Source: CAZKUN01 sp964555935 (GTDB lineage: Bacteria > Armatimonadota > Zipacnadia > Zipacnadales > VGFC01). From it: DNA of 64,000 bases. The notes under the pieces were generated by a model. The model did not search any database and was not told the DNA's origin. It worked only from the letters and a program-made list of their open reading frames with translations. The stretch lies in assembly GCA_964555935.1 (NCBI GenBank), contig CAZKUN010000002.1:51276-115275 (forward strand). The letters are read 5' to 3'. Positions 1-7,652 of this stretch are shown here, piece by piece (position 1 is the stretch's first letter; each line of letters opens with the position of its first letter). Both the position numbers and the translations under genes were made by a program.

Positions 1-140
1 GGCCGTCGTACTCGATGTACGTCAGCTGTCGTTACCCGTGATAGGTGTAATACGTCGTCCCGAGCCCCACGCGATCTATCAGCGAGACTTGCTTCACCGC
101 CGCCATCGTCGCCGGGTGCACCGATGCCGGAAGCTGTCAT
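1..140 (-). pseudogene. Partial, apparently disrupted 5' end of an unidentified minus-strand gene
   Basis: An ATG at 140-138 is preceded, 7 bases upstream, by a perfect AGGAGG (148-153, complement), so translation should start here. This frame stays open to the window edge (46 codons) but has poor codon bias. The frame one base over has the strong G/C third-position bias of the neighbouring genes and contains MAAVKQVSLIDRVGLGTT from an ATG at 106. That frame has no good ribosome site and meets a TAA at 34-32, after which a plausible sequence (RQLTYIEYDG) continues to the edge. I read this as one gene broken by a frameshift and a stop, or as sequence errors near a contig end. A genuine 24-residue peptide is the alternative. 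No family is recognised. Confidence 0.3.
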
Positions 141-160
141 CTAGCTCCCTCCTCAAGTTG

Positions 161-181
161 TGAATAGTGGATCACTATTCA
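161..181. promoter_or_regulatory. Perfect palindromic operator between promoter and ribosome binding site
   Basis: Arms TGAATAGTG and CACTATTCA (9 bp each, perfectly complementary) flank a 3-base GAT spacer. The site lies about 10 to 30 bases downstream of the predicted transcription start and just before the AGGAGG, the usual place for a repressor. The AGTG/CACT core resembles sites of FadR-type GntR repressors, but that assignment is only inference. No cognate regulator is visible nearby. Confidence 0.6.
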
Positions 182-198
182 GGATATTACGACACTTA

Positions 199-227
199 TT
201 TATACTTTATATTACGAATTACGTCAA
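199..227 (-). promoter_or_regulatory. Sigma-70-type promoter reading leftwards
   Basis: On the minus strand a -35 element TTGACG (227-222) is followed by exactly 17 bases and a -10 element TATAAA (204-199). The block lies in an AT-rich island (about 160-240) unlike the GC-rich surroundings. Transcription would start near 192 and run into the operator, ribosome site and start codon at 140. Bases 241-347 upstream of msrBA show no comparable plus-strand promoter. Confidence 0.7.
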
Positions 228-361
228 GATAAAATCACATCAGCGTGACAGCAACCTAGGGAACGAGCAGTCACACCTGCCGAGAGCCGTGGAACCTGAG
301 CGGGTGGGCAGTTGCTGGTAGTAGAAGGGGCTCGACGCGAGGGCCCCAGGAGGCAGATGCA

Positions 362-1387
362 ATGCGAGCAGATACCACATCAGTGGGTTTGGTGGCCGCG
401 GTTGCGGTGGCGGTCTTGGCGTTCGTATGGGTTTCGAGGATCAACGCGCGAGCACAGGGCGGCGCGGGCGACACGACGCCGCCGGGAACAGCCACGGCCG
501 AAGAGACGCGCGGCGAGTGGCGCGAGTTGACGGCCGAGGAGAAGCGCATCATCGTCGACAAGGGCACCGAGCGCGCGGGCACTGGCGAGTATGACGACCA
601 CTTCGCCGGAGGGATCTACACGTGCCGGCGCTGCGGAGCGATGTTATACCGCTCAGACGACAAGTTCCGCTCCGACTGCGGCTGGCCGGCGTTTGATGAC
701 GAGATCCCAGCGGCAGTGACGCAGACGCTGGACAAGGGCGGGGTGCGCACGGAGATCACGTGCGCCAACTGCGAAGGTCACCTCGGGCACGTGTTCACCG
801 GCGAGGGTCTGACGGCGAAGAACGCCCGGCACTGCGTGAACTCGGCCTCGATGGACTTCGTCCCGGCCGAGGACGTGAAATACGGTCGCGCGATCTTCGC
901 CGGCGGGTGCTTCTGGGGCGTGGAATACTGGCTCCAGCGCCAGCCGGGCGTGCTGCGGACGACCGCTGGGTACTCGGGCGGGCATACCGAGAACCCAACA
1001 TACGAAATGATGCACCAGCGCAATTCGGGCCACGCGGAGGCGGTTGAGGTGCTGTATGACCCGGCTCGGGTGACGTATGAGGAACTGGCGAAGGTGTTCT
1101 TCAACACCCACGACCCAACGCAGATCGACGGACAGGGCCCGGACCTCGGCAAGGAGTATCGCTCTGCGATCTTTCACACGAACGAGGATCAGAAGGCCAT
1201 CGCCGAGGGGCTGATCGCCGAGCTTGAGGAGCGAGGGCTGAAGGTCGCCACGCAGGTCGTTGAGGCCGGTCGTTTTTGGACCGGCGAGGACTACCACCAG
1301 GACTGGTACAACAAGAAGGGCACGCCCCCCTCATGCCATAGGTACAGGCCGCTTTGGGAGGAATCAGCCCCAGCAGACGCGGACTGA
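362..1387 (+). CDS. msrBA: Membrane-anchored or exported peptide methionine sulfoxide reductase MsrB-MsrA fusion
   Basis: Bifunctional repair enzyme: the MsrB half reduces methionine-R-sulfoxide and the MsrA half methionine-S-sulfoxide. Residues about 8-24 are a hydrophobic signal peptide or anchor, placing it outside the cytoplasm. MsrB (about 50-170) has the zinc pairs C88/C91 and C134/C137, catalytic C158 in RHCVNS and a probable resolving C106 in DCGWPAF. MsrA (about 176-330) carries GGCFWG with catalytic C183, plus GYSGG and the EDYHQDWY region. AGGAGG at 348-353, 8 bases before the ATG, fixes the start. The B-then-A order is the less common arrangement of this fusion. Electrons would have to come from an exported thioredoxin-like or CcdA/DsbD-type system, which is not in this window. 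Its 3' end overlaps the convergent next gene by 24 bases. Confidence 0.95.
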   Translation: MRADTTSVGLVAAVAVAVLAFVWVSRINARAQGGAGDTTPPGTATAEETRGEWRELTAEEKRIIVDKGTERAGTGEYDDHFAGGIYTCRRCGAMLYRSDDKFRSDCGWPAFDDEIPAAVTQTLDKGGVRTEITCANCEGHLGHVFTGEGLTAKNARHCVNSASMDFVPAEDVKYGRAIFAGGCFWGVEYWLQRQPGVLRTTAGYSGGHTENPTYEMMHQRNSGHAEAVEVLYDPARVTYEELAKVFFNTHDPTQIDGQGPDLGKEYRSAIFHTNEDQKAIAEGLIAELEERGLKVATQVVEAGRFWTGEDYHQDWYNKKGTPPSCHRYRPLWEESAPADAD

Positions 1388-3130
1388 CGTCTGGCCCGAC
1401 GGGCAGGCTACCCATAGCCACCGGCCCCAGGGCTCATCGCGGATAACGCTCATAGCGTCGCCGGCTGAGATATTGATGCCGGCGACGTCGCGTTCTACGG
1501 GCACTGTGATGACGCATCCGCCTTCCCAGGCGCACTCGACGGTGAAGCTCACATGCTCGTCTGACGTCTCCACCTTACCGACTCGCGCGCGCGACCGCTC
1601 CAGCCACCATTCGGCCAGCTCATCGTTGCCCATGTGCCGGGCTCTCACTCCGCGCTCGTCGAGCCAGCGGAGGGTCTCGCGGACGGCTTCACGGCATGAA
1701 GCGTAGCGGTGGACGTTGACCGGATGGAAGAACATATCGGCCGTGTGGTGGTATCGAACGGCCATCTCAAGCCCGTTGTGGAGGTGCGTGAAGTCGGTGG
1801 TATCGGTGGGGCCCTCGTAGCCGCACTCGTAGAGCGTGATGGGCTCTGAGATGAACTCCATGCGCTCGTTGCCGCCGCGGTGATCGCGGTAGAGATGGTA
1901 GGGGAAGCTCGTCCCAAAGGAGTAGCCGAGCATGTTGGCGGGGTTGAGGGGCGGCGAGCCCCGGTGAAGCCGCGAGTTGTCCCCGATGCCGCCGGCCTTG
2001 AGCATCCACTCGGCCGGCTCAGTCCACCCGCACCAGTGAACCCAGTGGAAGACGCTCACTTTGGCGCGCTCGCCGTAGGCCTGCTCGTACCACTCGGCTT
2101 GCTGGAGGATCTCGGCCTCGGTGAAGGCGTAGGGGTGCTCGAACCCGCTCTGGAAATCGTAATGCAGCGACGGCTCGTGGCCGTTGGCCTTGAGAGCGTC
2201 GAACTGCTCCTTGCTGACGACGAAGTTGCCCTCTCTGTCGGGCATGAGGTTGAGGTGGTACGGCAGACCGAGGTCGCGCATGAAGTCGCTGGCGGGGACT
2301 TGGGTGCCCTCCGCCGCCTCACCGTCACCACCCCAGTGGAGCAGCACGTCGGCGGGCTCGCCCGATTCAGCCATCGGCGGAATGGCGGAGATGAGCGGGT
2401 GTCCCGTGCGGGCGATGGCGTCGCGGAGCAAGAAGAGGATCTGGTCAGCATACGGCACCTCGGCCTCGAACTCACGGGCGGGAATCGCGTCGGAGAGCCG
2501 GTAGTAACCATCGCCATCGTAGTCGGCGTCGACGGGCCGGCCATGGTGAGCGATCCACATGTGCTGGGCGACGTCGAAGGCGAAGTAGAGGCAAGCGCCC
2601 TCCCCCACCTCGCGGTAGGCGATGGCGGGCGAGTCGATGTCGGCGAGAGTTGCGAGGACGTCACCGTCTACTACCTTTGCGAGGCGTATCGGAGAGATGA
2701 TCGGCGCGGGGGCATCGGGGTGGAGCGGCCAGATGACGCCTCCGGTCAGGGGGTGGCACTGCCAAAGCACCCCGCCGGACGGAGACCACTCGTCTGGTTG
2801 CTCGATGGGCGGGCCTGTGACGCCAATACCGAACAAGCCATCGAGACCCTCGACGCCGAAGCCGATTAGGAGGCCACCTGCATCGACCCAGGCCGGTAAC
2901 GCGGCGATGGCAGCATCGTCGAGCCACGCTCCCGCCGGTTGGGGGAGGATGAGGGTCGAGAGCCCAGCAAGGGAATCCACGAGAGCGTCGGCCTCGACCG
3001 GCGCGGCGGTGAGTCCGAGCTGATCGAGGATCTCCGCCGTGTAGGCGCTCCAGTGGTTACGCCCGGCGTCGTTGTCGGCGCGGTGGGCGGACGAGGAGAT
3101 TAGATAGGCGGCGTTGAGGGATCGGGACAT
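1364..3130 (-). CDS. Amidotransferase-like domain plus NodB-like (polysaccharide deacetylase fold) protein
   Basis: A 588-residue protein with no signal peptide. The N-terminal part (about 5-230) looks like the glutamine-amidotransferase-like fold found in beta-galactosidase trimerisation domains (PAWVDAGGLLIGFG; YFAFDVAQ). The middle (about 260-480) resembles a NodB barrel: HWGGDGE sits where the TFDDG metal motif is expected, and GHEPSLHYDF (H318, H323) matches the HxxxH metal motif. The C-terminal ~60 residues look like a small beta-sandwich. Deacetylase activity is not proven because motif 1 is altered. It is the last gene of a six-gene operon and starts 2 bases after the DegT stop, with an AAGGAT-like ribosome site, so translational coupling is likely. 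It probably acts on a sugar, oligosaccharide or cyclitol intermediate. Confidence 0.6.
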   Translation of the reverse strand: MSRSLNAAYLISSSAHRADNDAGRNHWSAYTAEILDQLGLTAAPVEADALVDSLAGLSTLILPQPAGAWLDDAAIAALPAWVDAGGLLIGFGVEGLDGLFGIGVTGPPIEQPDEWSPSGGVLWQCHPLTGGVIWPLHPDAPAPIISPIRLAKVVDGDVLATLADIDSPAIAYREVGEGACLYFAFDVAQHMWIAHHGRPVDADYDGDGYYRLSDAIPAREFEAEVPYADQILFLLRDAIARTGHPLISAIPPMAESGEPADVLLHWGGDGEAAEGTQVPASDFMRDLGLPYHLNLMPDREGNFVVSKEQFDALKANGHEPSLHYDFQSGFEHPYAFTEAEILQQAEWYEQAYGERAKVSVFHWVHWCGWTEPAEWMLKAGGIGDNSRLHRGSPPLNPANMLGYSFGTSFPYHLYRDHRGGNERMEFISEPITLYECGYEGPTDTTDFTHLHNGLEMAVRYHHTADMFFHPVNVHRYASCREAVRETLRWLDERGVRARHMGNDELAEWWLERSRARVGKVETSDEHVSFTVECAWEGGCVITVPVERDVAGINISAGDAMSVIRDEPWGRWLWVACPSGQTSVRVCWG

Positions 3131-3132
3131 GG

Positions 3133-4284
3133 CTATCCTTCCATCCGGGCGATGACGCGGCGCAGGGCTTCGGCCTTGGCCTGGACGCTCTCCGGCGGCG
3201 CCTCAACGACTCCCGTGTAAATCACGCGCTTGAGGATGTCGGCGGCGACAGGCGTCTCGCAGGCTTCGGCACGGTAATCGCCATCGTAGAGCGGGCAGCG
3301 GACGGGACACGGGTTCTTGTGGTAGGCCGTGGACTTGTGGAAGATCTCAAACTCGGGCGCCGGACGCTCGGTGAAATCGAACCCGAACCCCGCGCCCTCC
3401 TCCGCGCACAGCTCCTTGAAACGCGCGAAGTCGAGCCCGACCTTGTCACCCTCCCAGAGACACGCCCACACGTAGCTGGCCTGCTCGGCGCCATCGGGCA
3501 CCGTGCGGTTGCGGAGCCACTCGCAGGAGCGAATGGCCTCGTTGTAGGTAGCGAGGTTGGCGTTGTACTCGGCCAAGTAATCGGGGAAACGCTCGAGCTG
3601 AGCCAACCCGACAGCGGCGGTGAGTTCGTTCATACGGAAGTTGAGCGTGAGGAACGAGGGGCTCTCGCCCTTGAAGGCCCACTCGTTGTAGAGGCTGTGG
3701 TGGATGTCGTCGCGGTCGGTGACCATGACGCAACCGTCGCCGGTGCAGATGTGCTTGCCTTGCTGGAAGCTGAATACCCCAACGTCGCCGTAGGTCCCGG
3801 AGTGCTTGCCCTTCCAGCGGGCGCCGATGACGTGGGCGCAGTCCTCGATCATGAAGATCCCGTGTTCATCACAGAGAGCGCGGAGCGTGTCGAGTTCGGC
3901 GCACAGGCCCCAGAGATTGGTGACGATGAGCGCCTTGGTGTGCTCGGTGATGGCGGCCTCGACGGCAACGGGATCCAGGAGGTACGTGTCGTAGCGGACA
4001 TCGACGAAGCGGGGCACGCAGTTGAAGCTCAGCGCGGCGACTCCGCCGAAATGGACCAGCGGGTCGCAGATGACCTCATGCCCGCAGCCCGCGCCGGAGA
4101 TCGCCACCGCTTGGGCGAGGCCCGTCATCGCGGAGTTGCGGCAGATGCCGTGCTTCGATCCCGTGTAGGCGGCGAAAGCCTCGTCGAGCCTGGTCACGTA
4201 GCCGCCCTGACGCCAGCCAAGCTGCTTGCTGTCGAGCACGTCCTGCAGGTACTCCACATCGGTCGAACCGAATACGCGGGCCAT
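3133..4284 (-). CDS. DegT/DnrJ/EryC1/StrS-family PLP aminotransferase
   Basis: PLP-dependent sugar or cyclitol aminotransferase of 383 residues, expected to convert a keto group to an amino group with glutamate or glutamine as donor. The Schiff-base lysine is K177 in FSFQQGKHICTGDG, the expected context, followed by the conserved N-E-x-x-A-A-V segment (FRMNELTAAVGLAQLERF). The IEDCAHVIGA aspartate that binds the PLP ring is present. The open frame extends about 115 codons upstream, but that part is low-complexity Ser/Arg/Ala sequence lying over the Gfo/Idh gene. The ATG at 4284, with AAGGAG upstream, gives the normal family length. It lies 16 bases after the Gfo/Idh stop. The DegT + Gfo/Idh pairing is typical of amino-sugar, aminocyclitol or kanosamine-type pathways; the actual substrate is unknown. 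Confidence 0.88.
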   Translation of the reverse strand: MARVFGSTDVEYLQDVLDSKQLGWRQGGYVTRLDEAFAAYTGSKHGICRNSAMTGLAQAVAISGAGCGHEVICDPLVHFGGVAALSFNCVPRFVDVRYDTYLLDPVAVEAAITEHTKALIVTNLWGLCAELDTLRALCDEHGIFMIEDCAHVIGARWKGKHSGTYGDVGVFSFQQGKHICTGDGCVMVTDRDDIHHSLYNEWAFKGESPSFLTLNFRMNELTAAVGLAQLERFPDYLAEYNANLATYNEAIRSCEWLRNRTVPDGAEQASYVWACLWEGDKVGLDFARFKELCAEEGAGFGFDFTERPAPEFEIFHKSTAYHKNPCPVRCPLYDGDYRAEACETPVAADILKRVIYTGVVEAPPESVQAKAEALRRVIARMEG

Positions 4285-4300
4285 TGTCGGGATATCTCCT

Positions 4301-5371
4301 TCAGCGATAGTCCGGGATTTCGACGCGCTCGCCGCCACGGTCGGCTGATAGGTGAGCGCAGATTCCCGGGACGGTGTAATCCATGGACTTCGCGAGGCCG
4401 ATCGGCGGCTCAGTGTCGCCCTTGATGCTCTCGACGAAGCCCTCAAGCATGACCTCAATCCAATCGCGGCCGTCGGGGCGCTCGTTCCACTCCATTTGCA
4501 GCTCGCGCCAGCCGCCGCCCTCGCTGTCCTGGTAGATGCGGATCTCGTGTTCCCCAAAGCTGAAGCTGACGCAGCGGAGGCTACCCTTGGTGCCGTAGAG
4601 CCCGAGCATGAACGTGAAGGGGTGCGCGACGCCAAAGCCGTTGGTGAGGGTGATGACGCGTCCGCCCTCGGTCTCCATCACCGCGCTGGCGTAGTCGATC
4701 GTGCCCGCGGCGTGGAAGGTATGGGGGCCTGTTTGGTAACCGCAGACGGACGTGCAGCGGTCCTGCATGAAGTGCAGCAGCGGCCCGAGGGTGTGGGAGC
4801 AGTATTTGAGCGGGGGGAGGTCGCTTGCGCGCCAGGAGGGCGTCGCCTCGGGATGAGCGTCGCGCGCGGTCCACGGGATGTAGTTGCCGTCCCCTCCGAT
4901 GAGGAACATGCCGCGGCAGTCGTGCGTGTACTCGGATTGGCCTGCGACGATCTCTCCCAACTCGCCAGCGGCGATGATGTCGCCCCAGCGTTGCACCCAG
5001 CCCGTGTAGATGTAATCCTCGGCGAGCATGTACTTGAGACCGGTTCGTTTGACGGCGGCGGCGATGGCGTCGGCTTCGTCGAGCGAGTAGACGCATGGGG
5101 TCTCGCTAATGACATGGACGCCGTGCTCCATGGCCATCAGCGATTGGGGCGCGTGCGCGGGTCCAGGGCTGATGATCGCGACGACGTCGAGATCGGCCTC
5201 GGCGATGAGCTGGCTGTAGTCCGTGTAGCAGGCGAGCCCCGAGAAGGCGTCGAGAGCCGCGGGCTTGGAGTCGCAGACCGCGACGACCTCACAATCGGTG
5301 AGGGCGTTCAGCTTCTCGACGAAGAGCCTTCCCCGTCCGAGTCCGACAACGCCACATCGAAGCGTGTCCAT
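4301..5371 (-). CDS. Gfo/Idh/MocA-family NAD(P)-dependent oxidoreductase
   Basis: A 356-residue oxidoreductase expected to interconvert a hydroxyl and keto group on a sugar or inositol. The N-terminal Rossmann fold starts at MDTLRCGVVGLGRGR with GxGxxR, followed by VVAVCDSKPAAL and the C-terminal alpha/beta substrate domain (YTHDCRG; CSHTLGPLLHF). The usual catalytic EKP motif reads ETP here (SETPCVYS), so the conserved lysine is replaced by threonine. This is seen by eye and may mean altered catalysis or a shifted proton relay. The start at 5371 is preferred over the longer frame because it begins directly at the Rossmann strand and has GGAG about 9 bases upstream. It lies 10 bases from the upstream isomerase gene and 16 from the downstream DegT gene. 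Confidence 0.87.
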   Translation of the reverse strand: MDTLRCGVVGLGRGRLFVEKLNALTDCEVVAVCDSKPAALDAFSGLACYTDYSQLIAEADLDVVAIISPGPAHAPQSLMAMEHGVHVISETPCVYSLDEADAIAAAVKRTGLKYMLAEDYIYTGWVQRWGDIIAAGELGEIVAGQSEYTHDCRGMFLIGGDGNYIPWTARDAHPEATPSWRASDLPPLKYCSHTLGPLLHFMQDRCTSVCGYQTGPHTFHAAGTIDYASAVMETEGGRVITLTNGFGVAHPFTFMLGLYGTKGSLRCVSFSFGEHEIRIYQDSEGGGWRELQMEWNERPDGRDWIEVMLEGFVESIKGDTEPPIGLAKSMDYTVPGICAHLSADRGGERVEIPDYR

Positions 5372-5381
5372 GTCCGGTCTC

Positions 5382-6200
5382 CTAGCGAGCTTCCCAGTCG
5401 CGGCGCACGTCGGCCACCATCGAGATCCGCTCGTCAACATTCGATTCCGGCGGAGAGACCTCCAGCGTCCGGCCGCCTGAGAAATCGCGCGCGTTCAGTT
5501 CGGCGATGACCGGACCGAGGTCCACACAGCCCTCGCCCGGGATGTAGTGATCGCGGTTATCCGCGTCGACGTCGTGCAAGTGCAACGAGAAGAGCTTGCC
5601 CGAGTCGAGCGCGGTCTTGGTTTCGGACAACACGTCCAGACCCGCTTGGACTGTATGCCCGACATCGTGGCAGACGCCGACGTGGTCGCCAAGACCGCCA
5701 ATCATGTTCAGAATCCCGCCGATCGTCGCGGCCGGGCTGGGCTCCTTGCCGAGGTTCTCTACGGCCATCCGGAGCCCTTCCTGGCCCGCCCGATCGGCGA
5801 GGCGCTTGAGGGATTCGACCGACCGAGCGCGCAGCGCATCCCAGGAGTCGCCCTCAGGCAGCGACCAGACGCTCGTCGGATGGATGATGATCTCCGGGAT
5901 GCCACTGGCGACCATCTTCTCGAAACAGGCCAGCTCGACGTCGATGGACGCCTGCCGAGCGGCACCGTCCGCGATGTCGAGATGCCGGCCCGCCTCGGGG
6001 CTGTGGATTGAGGGAACGGCCAGTCCTGCGGTGGCCAGGCGCTGGCACGTTGCCACGGGGTCTGCCTCCCACGCCTCAACGATCGGGCAGTAGTCGGCGG
6101 AGAGTTCCACGTCTCTGAAGCCGGCGGCGACGACTTTCTCGATAGCTTCGTCCATTGGGGTTCGCGATACCAGCCACGTCGATAGTCCGTATGTTGCCAC
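5382..6200 (-). CDS. Sugar phosphate isomerase/epimerase-like TIM barrel (AP endonuclease 2 superfamily)
   Basis: A 272-residue (beta/alpha)8 barrel of the xylose-isomerase-like superfamily, which includes IolE, IolI, hydroxypyruvate isomerase and ketose 3-epimerases. Metal-binding segments are in order: E148 in AVENLG, CHDVGH, LHLHDVD and a C-terminal LEVSPPES. It begins MATYGLSTW; the start codon is GTG at 6200, with GGGAGG just upstream. An ATG two bases earlier (6202) belongs to another frame. It sits between the MttB homologue (11 bases) and the Gfo/Idh gene (10 bases), so a role in isomerising or epimerising the keto-sugar handled by its neighbours is likely. The substrate cannot be read from the sequence. 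Confidence 0.85.
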   Translation of the reverse strand: MATYGLSTWLVSRTPMDEAIEKVVAAGFRDVELSADYCPIVEAWEADPVATCQRLATAGLAVPSIHSPEAGRHLDIADGAARQASIDVELACFEKMVASGIPEIIIHPTSVWSLPEGDSWDALRARSVESLKRLADRAGQEGLRMAVENLGKEPSPAATIGGILNMIGGLGDHVGVCHDVGHTVQAGLDVLSETKTALDSGKLFSLHLHDVDADNRDHYIPGEGCVDLGPVIAELNARDFSGGRTLEVSPPESNVDERISMVADVRRDWEAR

Positions 6201-6211
6201 ATGGGCCTCCC

Positions 6212-7648
6212 TCAGATTGCGCTGCTGTTCAGGTTCCTTTTCGCGTCGGCAAGAACGTCGTCAATCCCCTGTTGCAGGGGGTCTTCCAGGCGGTAGTCAT
6301 GGCTCGCGACCAGGTCGCAGACCATCTGGTGGGCGCGCTCGCGAGTACGGGGCCCGCCCTTCTGTTTCCACGCGTTGACGAAGTCGCGCTCGAAGAGCGA
6401 CGGATGCCAGTAGACGTCGCGGTATTCGTTCAGCGTGCTGTCGAGCGCGGCGAAGCTGCCCTGTTCCAGCGCTTCGGCGACCTCGGCCACGCAGGCGTCG
6501 ACATCGCCGCCTGAGTCGAAGCCTCGTAACAACCGCTCCACATGATCCTTGATCTCAATATCGTAGAGGAGCTGCTCCGGGCTGAAGATCTCGTCGAGAC
6601 TCAGCGAGCCGCCGGAGCCGAAGTGCCGCCCGCCAAGCGTTGCCCCGATGCTCATGGCGCTCGCCTTCTCCGAGCAGCTCTGCGCGCCGGGCAACTTGGC
6701 GTTGGTGTGGAAGGCCGACGTGCCAGGGCGCCACGGGTGGCCCTTCAGGAACGCGGTCACCTCGTTGCCCATGAGTTCCAGGAGAAGGCTCTCGGGCGAG
6801 CCGAACACCATCGCCATCGATCCAAGATCGATCGGGAACAGGTTCGCGTGCCAGTTGACGGGGAGATCGACGATCTCGCGGACCAGGATCGCGGAGCCGA
6901 TGACCTCCGCCGCGGAGAGCGCGAAGGCGTGGCGCGCGTTGATCGACGCGGTGAGCCCAACGGAGGGCATGGAGCTGACGCCGAAGGCATCGAGGCGGCC
7001 TCGATGCTCGAGGACGCAGCGCAATGACTCGCCGCAGAGCGTCAGCGGGCTGAAGACGTAGACGGGCAGGTGGCGAACGGGGTGGCCGAGGATATCGGCC
7101 ATCTCGAAGACGTAGGGCATGCTCTCGCCGGCCTTTGCGTCGATCGGACGCTTGCCCTGGCGGGAGTAGGTCGCCGCAACCCAGTACTGAATGACCGGCT
7201 GGAGCGCGGGCGGGGCGTCAGACGGGGTGCCCGGCGGGCTGGAGGCGACGCCCCGGTCGTGGAGGACGTCGACGAGCTTGACGGCTTCGATGAGCCGGTC
7301 GGTGGTGAAGGGCACAATGGCATCGGCGTCGAGGTCGTGGACCTGGAGCGGGTACTGGATCGTGGACAGGCGAATCGGCTCATCGGCCGGCGGCGACTCC
7401 GGGTTCTCGGTGAACGCGTTGCCATTACGTTCCCGCTCCTCGCTCAGGAACGCTCGGACGGTATCGCTTCCGAGGAGCACGCGGTCGCCGCGTTCGGTGA
7501 AGCCGGCTGAGGCGAGTTGGCCGCGTAGCGCATCGTCGATGACGCGAATGCCGTGCGTCTCCAGGATTCGGAGCAGCGCCCCCTCGATCATGTCGAGGTC
7601 ATCGATGCTGAGGAGGGTGTTGCGGGTCAGTTGCAGTCCGGCGGACAT
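6212..7648 (-). CDS. MttB/MtgB-family (non-pyrrolysine) trimethylamine/quaternary-amine methyltransferase homologue
   Basis: A 478-residue barrel protein of the COG5598 (MttB) superfamily. Recognisable features are the N-terminal helical segment ending near LLSIDDLDMIEGALLRILE, the long central barrel with GGSLSLDEIFSPEQLLYD, and the C-terminal HPSLFERDFVNAW and ARAHQMV-like helices. The frame has no internal amber codon, so it is not a pyrrolysine enzyme. Characterised non-Pyl relatives (MtgB, MtpB) demethylate glycine betaine, proline betaine and similar compounds onto a corrinoid protein. No corrinoid protein, RamA-like activator or corrinoid:H4folate methyltransferase is in the window, so the methyl acceptor is unknown. 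The ATG at 7648 follows the upstream stop by 4 bases and the gene is embedded in a sugar-processing operon. Confidence 0.85.
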   Translation of the reverse strand: MSAGLQLTRNTLLSIDDLDMIEGALLRILETHGIRVIDDALRGQLASAGFTERGDRVLLGSDTVRAFLSEERERNGNAFTENPESPPADEPIRLSTIQYPLQVHDLDADAIVPFTTDRLIEAVKLVDVLHDRGVASSPPGTPSDAPPALQPVIQYWVAATYSRQGKRPIDAKAGESMPYVFEMADILGHPVRHLPVYVFSPLTLCGESLRCVLEHRGRLDAFGVSSMPSVGLTASINARHAFALSAAEVIGSAILVREIVDLPVNWHANLFPIDLGSMAMVFGSPESLLLELMGNEVTAFLKGHPWRPGTSAFHTNAKLPGAQSCSEKASAMSIGATLGGRHFGSGGSLSLDEIFSPEQLLYDIEIKDHVERLLRGFDSGGDVDACVAEVAEALEQGSFAALDSTLNEYRDVYWHPSLFERDFVNAWKQKGGPRTRERAHQMVCDLVASHDYRLEDPLQQGIDDVLADAKRNLNSSAI

Positions 7649-7652
7649 GCCA

